From Tannerella sp. (GTDB taxonomy: Bacteria > Bacteroidota > Bacteroidia > Bacteroidales > Tannerellaceae), in assembly GCA_031288935.1 (NCBI GenBank), contig JAITQL010000211.1:1-12532 (forward strand): 12,532 nucleotides of DNA. The letters run 5' to 3'. Numbering within the stretch: position 1 is the first letter of the stretch; each line of letters starts with the position of its first letter. This document shows positions 6,801 to 12,532 of this stretch, one piece after another. The notes beneath the pieces are model-generated. The model was not told the origin of the DNA. It ran no database searches and saw only the letters and a program-made list of their open reading frames with translations. Made by a program: the position numbers and the translations under genes.

Positions 6801-7565
6801 CTATAACGCTTTGCCGGCGGCGTTCTTGCTTTCGCGCACCTTGACGTCCCCGGATACGGCGCCCTTGAGCGCTATTTCCTTCGCGGGCGTGTCGATGTAC
6901 ATGCCGGTCAGGTGTACGCCGACACAGCCGTCCAGCACAATCCCCCGTGTCTTGGGATTCAACCGGCTGATGACCGTAACGCCGTTCACCTCCAGGCCTG
7001 TGCAGCGCTCGTATACCTGTACGTCGCCGGCGGCGTTGTTGGACAGGATTCCGTCCAGCCGGATGTCCGTGCACCGGTTCATGTATATGACGGCGGGACG
7101 AAACGATTCCCGGCTTTTCGGCAGGTTGCCCCGGGCGGTCTGTTCGTCGATGCGTCCGCTCAGCAGCGCGCCCTCCCCTTCAATAAAACCCTTGCCCGTG
7201 ATGGCGACGTGTTCCTGACCGTCAGCGATGATCAGGGCTGCCGTTCCGTTCAGGAAGTCGTAGTCGTACGGCGAAGCAGAGGCAATCAGACCTGCACCTT
7301 CTTCCAGACGGAGGGTAACGTTCGATTTCAGGCGGATACTGCCTGTGCGGTAGCGCCCCACATAGAAGCAAAGGCGTCCGCCGCCTTGCTCGCCGATGTA
7401 GTCGATGGCCTTCTGGATGGAGTTCGTGTTCATCGTTATTCCGTCCGAACGGATGCCAAACAGCGATGCCTTGTAATCCGTTACCGGTGATGGCACAGCC
7501 TGCTGAGAATGGCCGGCAGCGGTGCACAGGCACGCACATGCGAGCAGAATTAGTTTTGTATTCAT
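6801..7565 (-). CDS. Short GH28-fold (pectinase-like) right-handed beta-helix protein, probably without an active site
   Basis: A secreted 254-residue protein starting at the ATG at 7565; a TTG at 7649 is in frame but lies upstream of the likely promoter. Residues 1-20 form a signal peptide ending near AAGHS. Residues 31-102 match the start of GH28 polygalacturonases: YKASLFGIRSDGITMNT, then GGG (61-63), TGSIRLKSNVTLRLEEGA and SPYDY. Helix rungs follow (AVIYMNRCTDIRLDGI, LEVNGVTVIS). The site where GH28 enzymes have NTDGID reads KTRGIV (205-210), so the catalytic Asp is Arg207. The later DD, HG and RxK motifs are absent because the chain ends about 200 residues early. It may be a non-catalytic glycan-binding protein or a decayed enzyme with an intact frame. 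It is divergent from the GH78 gene, so a shared glycan substrate is likely. Confidence 0.75.
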   Translation of the reverse strand: MNTKLILLACACLCTAAGHSQQAVPSPVTDYKASLFGIRSDGITMNTNSIQKAIDYIGEQGGGRLCFYVGRYRTGSIRLKSNVTLRLEEGAGLIASASPYDYDFLNGTAALIIADGQEHVAITGKGFIEGEGALLSGRIDEQTARGNLPKSRESFRPAVIYMNRCTDIRLDGILSNNAAGDVQVYERCTGLEVNGVTVISRLNPKTRGIVLDGCVGVHLTGMYIDTPAKEIALKGAVSGDVKVRESKNAAGKAL

Positions 7566-7605
7566 ACTTTGACTGTATATTGTATTATTGTTCCTGTAAA
7601 GAGTG

Positions 7606-7613
7606 CAAATATA
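7606..7613 (-). promoter_or_regulatory. Probable -7 box for the GH28-like gene
   Basis: The minus strand reads TATATTTG, an exact TAnnTTTG match, about 41 bases upstream of the ATG at 7565. The -33 region is not a clear TTTG. Its position supports the start at 7565 over the TTG at 7649. Confidence 0.5.
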
Positions 7614-7666
7614 GTAAAAATAGGGTGTTCGGCTTGCCTTTCCATACAAAAGTTTCCCGATAATCC

Positions 7667-7696
7667 TTTGGTGATCCGATTTTTTTCTTTCCTTTG
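7667..7696 (+). promoter_or_regulatory. Possible promoter of the GH78 gene
   Basis: TTTG at 7667-7670, an 18-base spacer and TTCCTTTG at 7689-7696 resemble a Bacteroidetes -33/-7 pair with one mismatch in the -7 box. The ATG follows 27 bases later. The divergent promoter of the GH28-like gene is about 55 bases away. Confidence 0.35.
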
Positions 7697-7723
7697 TATC
7701 CCTAATTCATAAATTGTCACATC

Positions 7724-10489
7724 ATGAAGAAAAGAATCATTGCTTTACTTTTTTGTGCAGGACTGCTACTCACCGCTTGCGATCAAGGGTTTGAGATTGA
7801 AGTTGCGCGCCTGTACTGTGAAGGACTGGTTGACCCTCTGGGGATCGACCGGCCTGTGCCCCGACTTGGCTGGGAACTCGTTTCCACCGGTCGGAATATC
7901 CGGCAAACCGGGTATCATATTCTCGTGGCCTCCTCTTTGGAAAAACTCGATGCCAACGAAGGCGACTTGTGGGATGCCACACTGCAGTCGGAGGAATCCA
8001 TTTTCGTGCCCTACGGCGGTGTCGCGCTGACCAGTCGGGCGGAGTGCTACTGGAAGGTAAAAGTGACCGCCAACCGGGGTAAAACGGAATGGAGCAAACC
8101 GGCTGTATGGACAATGGGGCTGCTCCAGCCGTCGGACTGGAAAGCGGCCTGGACGGGCTTCGAGAAGAACCTTGCAGAGGTTATCGTTGACAACCGGACA
8201 CGGTTGGCTGCACGGTACTTCAGGAAGGAGTTCCGTACCGAAGACCGCGATATCCGGAAGGCCACGCTCTACATCTCCGGACTGGGACTGTATGAAGCCT
8301 ATCTGAATGCGGGAAGGATTGGCGAACAGGTCTTGTCGCCCACGCCGACCGACTATAGAAAGGCAGTCAAGTACAACACGTTTGACGTGACCGGTCTGGT
8401 ATCGAACGGGGTCAACACGCTGGGCGTAACGCTGGGCAACGGTCGCTTTTACGGCATGAGGAATCCGGGCAATCGGCAGTTCGGTTTCCCGAAGATGAGG
8501 GTACAGCTGGAAATCGCTTACAGCGACGGCACCCTGCAAACGGTCGTGAGCGACCCCGCGTGGAAAGTGACTGCCAACGGCCCGATACGGGTCAACAACG
8601 AGTACGACGGCGAGGAGTACGACGCCCGGATGGAACTTGACGGCTGGTACGGCAACGGATACGACGACACCGCGTGGCAGCAGGCCGAGCCGGTGGAGGC
8701 GCCGGGGGGGGTCATGGAAGCGCAGCTCAACAGGAACATCAAGGTCATGGAGACCATCCGCCCCGTCCGCATTACGCAGATACAACCCGGCGTATACATC
8801 ATGGACATGGGACAGAACATGGTGGGCTGGGTACGCATGAAGGTGGCAGGCAAGAAAGGCACGGAGGTGAAGCTGCGGTTCTCCGAACTCCTGAAGGAGG
8901 ACAGCACCGTCTACCTGGCCAACCTTCGCAGTGCGCTGGTTACCGACAAGTACATCCTCAAGGGCAACGGCACGGAAACCTGGGAACCCGCCTTTACCTA
9001 TCACGGCTTTCGCTTTGTAGAAATAACCGGCTTTCCGGGCACGCCTGCCCTTGACGACTTTGAAGGGCGGGTGGTGTATGACGAGATGGAAATGACCGGA
9101 CGGTTTGACTGCGCCGACCCGGTACTCAACCGTATCTTCTACAACGCCTACTGGGGCATACGGGGAAACTACCGCGGGATGCCTACCGACTGTCCCCAGC
9201 GCGATGAAAGGATGGGCTGGCTCGGAGACAGGGCCGTAGGATCGCACGGCGAAAGTTTCGTATTCAACAATCAGCTGCTTTATGCCAAGTGGCTGGACGA
9301 TATCGAACAGGCGCAGCGCGAAGACGGCAGTATCCCCGATGTGGCGCCCGTCTACTGGACTCTTTATTCGGACAACATGACCTGGCCGGGCGCCTACGTG
9401 ATCATTGCCAACATGCTTTACGAGCAGTACGGAAACCTGGAGCCGATTGCGAAACACTACAGTTCGATGAACAAATGGATTGCATACATGAGGGACACGT
9501 ATCTGAAGAACCATATCCTGGTCAAGGACACCTACGGAGACTGGTGTATGCCACCGGAGCAACCCGAGTTGATACACTCCCTGGATCCCTCGCGAAAGAC
9601 GGACGGAGCCGTGTTAAGCACTACGTTCTACTACCGGATACTCAAGCTTATGGAACGCTTTGCAGCCCTGCTCGACAAGGAGGAGGACGCCTTCGCCTTC
9701 AACCGCGAAGCCGAAGCGGTCAGCAACGCTTTCAATGAAACGTATTTCAACCGGGAGACGGAACAGTACAGCAACAATACCGTGACGGCGAACCTCCTGC
9801 CGCTCTGCTACGGCATGGTGCCCGACAAGTACGTGGAAGGCGTTTTCAGGAACATTGTCGACAAAACGACGGACGAATTTGACGGGCACGTCAGCACCGG
9901 ACTGGTCGGCATCCAGTGGCTGATGCGCGGACTCACCCGGCACGGACGGGCAGACCTGGCCCTGAAGATCGCCACCAACCATACCTATCCAAGCTGGGGA
10001 TACATGATCAAAAACGGGGCGACCACGATCTGGGAACTCTGGAACGGCAATACGGCCGATCCCGCGATGAACTCCGCAAACCATGTCATGCTGCTGGGCG
10101 ACCTCCTCGTTTGGTACTATGAAGACCTGGCGGGCATCAAGAATGCAGTCGGAAGCGCAGGGTTCAAGCACATTGAGATGAAACCCCATCCCGTCAAGGG
10201 ACTGGAATACGTCAGGGCCTCCTGGGAGTCCCCCTACGGGCGGATCAAGAGTTCCTGGAACAAGAAGGACGGGCGTTTCATCTGGTGGATTGTCGTACCC
10301 TGCAACACGACTGCCACCGTCTACGTTCCCGCGACCGACCGGAATGCCGTTACGCAAGACAAAGAGCGCTTTACTTCGGTCAAGGGGGTCAAGTATCTTG
10401 GAACGGAAGGGGATTACATCCTGTACAGGGTCGGATCGGGCGACTACCACATCGAGTCTGCCGCCTTTCCCGCCAACCTGAATGACTGA
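7724..10489 (+). CDS. GH78 alpha-L-rhamnosidase, lipoprotein
   Basis: Inverting exo-hydrolase that removes terminal alpha-L-rhamnose from glycans such as pectin side chains or flavonoid glycosides. 921 residues. Seen: a lipoprotein signal peptide with lipobox LLTAC (Cys19) followed by Asp-Gln, without the acidic surface-export signal, so a periplasm-facing anchor is likely. Beta-sandwich N-terminal domains run to about residue 440, including the family stretch DMGQNMVGWVRMKV. The (alpha/alpha)6 catalytic domain follows, with MPTDCPQRDERMGWLGD (Asp489, Glu495, Asp502; Glu495 is the likely general acid) and ATTIWELWNG (Glu771, likely general base). A C-terminal beta-sandwich spans about 790-880, starting after MKPHPVKGLEYV. 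The catalytic residues look intact. It is divergent from the GH28-like gene. No SusC/SusD pair or regulator lies in the window, so if it belongs to a polysaccharide utilisation locus that locus is elsewhere. Confidence 0.95.
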   Translation: MKKRIIALLFCAGLLLTACDQGFEIEVARLYCEGLVDPLGIDRPVPRLGWELVSTGRNIRQTGYHILVASSLEKLDANEGDLWDATLQSEESIFVPYGGVALTSRAECYWKVKVTANRGKTEWSKPAVWTMGLLQPSDWKAAWTGFEKNLAEVIVDNRTRLAARYFRKEFRTEDRDIRKATLYISGLGLYEAYLNAGRIGEQVLSPTPTDYRKAVKYNTFDVTGLVSNGVNTLGVTLGNGRFYGMRNPGNRQFGFPKMRVQLEIAYSDGTLQTVVSDPAWKVTANGPIRVNNEYDGEEYDARMELDGWYGNGYDDTAWQQAEPVEAPGGVMEAQLNRNIKVMETIRPVRITQIQPGVYIMDMGQNMVGWVRMKVAGKKGTEVKLRFSELLKEDSTVYLANLRSALVTDKYILKGNGTETWEPAFTYHGFRFVEITGFPGTPALDDFEGRVVYDEMEMTGRFDCADPVLNRIFYNAYWGIRGNYRGMPTDCPQRDERMGWLGDRAVGSHGESFVFNNQLLYAKWLDDIEQAQREDGSIPDVAPVYWTLYSDNMTWPGAYVIIANMLYEQYGNLEPIAKHYSSMNKWIAYMRDTYLKNHILVKDTYGDWCMPPEQPELIHSLDPSRKTDGAVLSTTFYYRILKLMERFAALLDKEEDAFAFNREAEAVSNAFNETYFNRETEQYSNNTVTANLLPLCYGMVPDKYVEGVFRNIVDKTTDEFDGHVSTGLVGIQWLMRGLTRHGRADLALKIATNHTYPSWGYMIKNGATTIWELWNGNTADPAMNSANHVMLLGDLLVWYYEDLAGIKNAVGSAGFKHIEMKPHPVKGLEYVRASWESPYGRIKSSWNKKDGRFIWWIVVPCNTTATVYVPATDRNAVTQDKERFTSVKGVKYLGTEGDYILYRVGSGDYHIESAAFPANLND

Positions 10490-10500
10490 CCCGTCTACGG

Positions 10501-10549
10501 GCTTCAACGCTCAAGCGTCTGCACGCCGGACGCTTGAGCGCTTGAAAGC
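10501..10549. terminator. Long imperfect hairpin after GH78, between convergent genes
   Basis: CGCTCAAGCGTC (10508-10519) is the exact reverse complement of GACGCTTGAGCG (10529-10540). Two more inner pairs leave a CACGC loop, and outer arms GCTTCAA and TTGAAAGC extend the stem with single-base bulges at 10541 and about 10547. It is the strongest hairpin in the window, 12 bases past the GH78 stop. There is no T tract, so a bidirectional or 3'-protecting structure is more likely than a classical terminator. Confidence 0.6.
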
Positions 10550-10582
10550 GCGTCCGTTTCACCCTGAAAAGCCACAAACAGC

Positions 10583-10618
10583 CATGCCTTCCACGCCTGT
10601 CATGCCATCCACGACAGG
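10583..10618. repeat. Two 18-bp direct repeats with a small hairpin
   Basis: CATGCCTTCCACG (10583) recurs as CATGCCATCCACG (10601) with one mismatch, an 18-bp period. CCTGTC (10596-10601) can pair with GACAGG (10613-10618). This fills part of the 176-base gap between the convergent GH78 and permease genes, which holds no gene that I can see. Confidence 0.4.
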
Positions 10619-10639
10619 GTTTCCCTCATAAACCGTACC

Positions 10640-10656
10640 GGAAGCCACCCGCTTCC
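10640..10656 (-). terminator. Possible terminator hairpin of the permease gene
   Basis: GGAAGC (10640-10645), a five-base loop and GCTTCC (10651-10656) form a perfect 6-bp stem ten bases past the permease stop on the minus strand. Only a weak T-containing stretch (GGTTTATG) follows, so confidence is low. Confidence 0.3.
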
Positions 10657-10665
10657 CGGCACGTT

Positions 10666-11430
10666 TCAGAACATCAGTATAATAACGGAAAGAATCGTAA
10701 TCACGGCAATTACCGCCCGGAAGCTTTTTTCGGGCAGCCTCCTTACCAAGAAAATGCCTGCCGCGGCGCCCAGTAACATGAAGGGCGCCGTGTACAGGTT
10801 GAGCAGCAGCGATGAAGCTGTTATGTTATGCCAGACAAACAGCTGTATGGGGAGTTTCAGGTAATTGACGACTAAGAAGAACCACGCACTGGCGCCTACA
10901 AACCCGTATTTGGGAAGCTTCACGGACAGCAGGTAGATGGCCATCACCGGTCCGGCAGCGTTGCCGATCATCGTAGTAAAGCCGCCCAGCAACCCGAAGG
11001 CCGGCCCGTACCACCACCGTTCCGTCAGCCGGTTCTCCCTCCTGCCCCGCTCCGACCACAGCATGACGGCCATAACGATAACCAGACATGCGGCTAACAG
11101 GTGCTTGAACATGGCGGGGGGGACAAGCGAATCTGCTGCTATCGCTACGGCGAATCCGGCCAGCGCCGCGGGCAACAGCCTGAATATGTACTTCCACGCC
11201 GCTGCACGGCGATAGTAAAGCACCGCAATCAGGTCGGAGAAACACAGCATCGGCAAAATCACACCCGTGGACGGCTTGGCGCCGAAGGCCATCGCCATCA
11301 GCGGAATCATCAGCATGTTGATTCCCTGGATACCCGTTTTCGACATGCCGATGAAGAACGCGGAAAGAAACAGTATGCCCCACATCGGCAGTGACTGTAT
11401 CGAGAGAAACGATTCAAACAGGCTGTCCAT
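10666..11430 (-). CDS. TauE/SafE (TSUP) family membrane permease
   Basis: A 254-residue inner-membrane protein of the sulfite exporter TauE/SafE family, members of which move sulfur-containing or small organic anions; the substrate here is unknown. Seen: about eight hydrophobic segments in two similar halves; an N-terminal half opening with LFLSAFFIGMSKTGIQGINMLMI; and a second half with FGLLGGFTTMIGNAAGPVMA, the glycine-rich repeat motif typical of the family. I start at the ATG at 11430 (MDSLFESF), 17 bases after the lptB stop; an in-frame TTG at 11451 would overlap lptB. Close spacing and same strand suggest co-transcription with lptB. It is convergent with the GH78 gene. Confidence 0.85.
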   Translation of the reverse strand: MDSLFESFLSIQSLPMWGILFLSAFFIGMSKTGIQGINMLMIPLMAMAFGAKPSTGVILPMLCFSDLIAVLYYRRAAAWKYIFRLLPAALAGFAVAIAADSLVPPAMFKHLLAACLVIVMAVMLWSERGRRENRLTERWWYGPAFGLLGGFTTMIGNAAGPVMAIYLLSVKLPKYGFVGASAWFFLVVNYLKLPIQLFVWHNITASSLLLNLYTAPFMLLGAAAGIFLVRRLPEKSFRAVIAVITILSVIILMF

Positions 11431-11447
11431 ACCCGTGCAGGAGGGGA

Positions 11448-12200
11448 TCAAAACCTTTTCCTGCGCAGCTCAAAGTCGCGCCCCAGGTACTTCTCGCGTA
11501 CCACCTCGTTCCCGGCCAGCTCCTCGGCCATGCCCTGGAACAGCACCTTGCCCTCGAACAGCAGGTAGGCACGGTCTGTAATGCTTAGCGTTTCATGCAC
11601 GTTGTGGTCGGTAATCAGGATTCCGATGCGCCGGTGTTTCAATTGAGCCACGATGGTCTGGATGTCCTGCACCGCGATGGGATCCACGCCTGCGAACGGC
11701 TCGTCAAGCATGATGAACTTGGGATCAATCGCAAGGCAGCGGGCGATCTCCGCCCGGCGCCGCTCGCCACCCGAAAGACGGTCTCCCAGGTTGCGGCGTA
11801 CGCGCTGCAGCCCGAACTCGTTCAGCAGACTTTCGAGCTTCTCCCGCTGACTGTCTTTCGATCTCCCCGTCATTTCAAGCACGGAACGGATATTGTCCTC
11901 CACCGACATCTTCCGAAAGATGGACGCCTCCTGCGCCAGATAGCTGATGCCCTTCCGTGCCCGGCGATACACGGGATCGCCCGTTATGTCGTCCCCGTCA
12001 AGATAGATGCGCCCTTCGTTGGGCGTCACCAGCCCTACCGCCATATAGAACGTTGTCGTCTTTCCGGCTCCGTTCGGACCCAGTAACCCGACAATCTCCC
12101 CCTGCTTCACGTTAATCGAAACATGATTGACCACCGTACGGTTTCTGTACTTCTTCACCAGGTCTTCCGTACGCAAAACCTGTTGCCCGTTTTCACTCAT
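11448..12200 (-). CDS. lptB: LPS export ABC transporter ATP-binding protein LptB
   Basis: Cytoplasmic ATPase of the LptB2FGC complex that extracts lipopolysaccharide from the inner membrane and drives it along the Lpt bridge. 250 residues. Seen: Walker [11 protein letters not shown] (Lys47), Q-loop [14 protein letters not shown], signature [16 protein letters not shown], Walker [17 protein letters not shown] and H-loop ITDHNV; the FRKMSV and DPIAVQDIQ stretches are characteristic of LptB among ABC ATPases. The LptF and LptG partners are not in the window. It starts at the ATG at 12200, 48 bases after the U32 gene; that gap holds only a TTCCTTTG near-match to a -7 box, so it may be read from the upstream gene, from its own weak promoter, or both. 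Confidence 0.95.
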   Translation of the reverse strand: MSENGQQVLRTEDLVKKYRNRTVVNHVSINVKQGEIVGLLGPNGAGKTTTFYMAVGLVTPNEGRIYLDGDDITGDPVYRRARKGISYLAQEASIFRKMSVEDNIRSVLEMTGRSKDSQREKLESLLNEFGLQRVRRNLGDRLSGGERRRAEIARCLAIDPKFIMLDEPFAGVDPIAVQDIQTIVAQLKHRRIGILITDHNVHETLSITDRAYLLFEGKVLFQGMAEELAGNEVVREKYLGRDFELRRKRF

Positions 12201-12248
12201 ATCGTCAGTTTTGTTACAAAGGAACGAAAAATATTTGATTGCTGCCTG

Positions 12249-12532
12249 TCATTCGACCGGCAAACCGGTTTTGTCCTCATCCGCAACCAGCTTGTACAGC
12301 TTGTCCGAAGGCCGGATGCGGTCGGCAAGCGGGAAGGAAAAGCGTTCCCCCTTCTTGGCCACCGGAACGGTCTCCAGGTTCACCCGCAGCTCGCCCACCG
12401 TTGCAAAGAGCGTACCCGTTGTCGGGCCGGTGATCAGCACCTCGTCGCCTTCATGCAGCCTGCCCGTCTCCATGATGAACTCTGCCACCCCAATGCCGCC
12501 GTAATAGTTGATCCCCTTTGCCACGTATACCT
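12249..12532 (-). CDS. Peptidase U32 family protein, C-terminal fragment (5' part outside the window)
   Basis: The last 94 codons of a gene entering from the right edge; the frame is open to base 12532 and the first visible residues are VYVAKGINYYGGIGVAEF. The GVAEFIMETGRLHEGDEVLITGPTTG stretch, followed by a conserved basic and acidic tail ending RPSDKLYKLV, matches the C-terminal beta-barrel of U32 peptidases ('collagenase-like'), a domain that resembles domain II of translation factors. Related members such as RlhA and TrhP modify rRNA or tRNA by hydroxylation; which applies here cannot be told without the N-terminal catalytic part. It ends 48 bases before lptB on the same strand. Confidence 0.8.
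   Translation of the reverse strand, partial: VYVAKGINYYGGIGVAEFIMETGRLHEGDEVLITGPTTGTLFATVGELRVNLETVPVAKKGERFSFPLADRIRPSDKLYKLVADEDKTGLPVE

Noticed and set aside
7566..7649. N-terminal extension of the GH28-like protein from a TTG at 7649
   Set aside because: It would precede the signal peptide and span the likely promoter; the ATG at 7565 begins a normal signal peptide.
7766..9577. 603-residue open frame antisense to the GH78 gene
   Set aside because: The GH78 frame has intact family motifs throughout. The antisense frame has no recognisable domain and is a usual by-product of GC-biased codons.
9614..10507. 297-residue frame antisense to the end of GH78
   Set aside because: It lies wholly opposite the conserved GH78 catalytic and C-terminal region, with no domain or promoter.

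Overview
The window looks like chromosomal DNA of a Bacteroidales/Bacteroidetes bacterium with GC content of roughly half or a little above. The evidence is: five intergenic regions carrying boxes that match or nearly match the Bacteroidetes -7 promoter consensus TAnnTTTG (exact and well spaced with a -33 TTTG before the 3807 gene); start codons without clear Shine-Dalgarno sequences; a GH78 alpha-L-rhamnosidase lipoprotein divergent from a GH28-fold secreted protein; and an LptB neighbouring a U32 peptidase. Most genes are recognisable housekeeping or catabolic genes. I see no mobile element, CRISPR array, tRNA, rRNA or defence operon.

Layout, left to right. (1) 1-1163, minus: a glutamate-transporter-fold (DAACS/SDF) symporter, cut by the window edge, lacking several residues that bind substrate and sodium in acidic-amino-acid members. 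(2) 1334-2269, plus: NadA quinolinate synthase, divergent from the symporter. (3) 2270-2632: a gene-free stretch with a 42-bp (2 x 21 bp) tandem repeat, a probable terminator for the next gene and a 16-bp palindrome. (4) 2633-3637, minus: tRNA-dihydrouridine synthase whose last codons run through an octamer repeat. (5) 3807-5759, plus: a polytopic GT-C-type glycosyltransferase with a periplasmic C-terminal domain, followed by (6) 5820-6662, plus: endonuclease IV. (7) 6801-7565, minus, and 7724-10489, plus: the divergent pair of a short GH28-like beta-helix protein and a GH78 alpha-L-rhamnosidase, probably acting on rhamnose-containing plant or host glycans. (8) 12532-10666, minus: end of a U32-family peptidase/hydroxylase, LptB (lipopolysaccharide export ATPase) and a TauE/SafE-type membrane permease, closely spaced and probably co-transcribed.

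The most unusual signals are not gene families. Two perfect 16-bp palindromes differ from each other at only one symmetric base pair (TTTTG[C/A]ACGT[G/T]CAAAA). The 42-bp repeat behind nadA stays open in nadA's own frame and would encode heptads. A TTTGAATC octamer family occupies both ends of the dus gene. The GH28-fold protein is too short to hold an active site. A long imperfect hairpin lies between the convergent rhamnosidase and permease genes. I did not find a convincing new multi-gene system.
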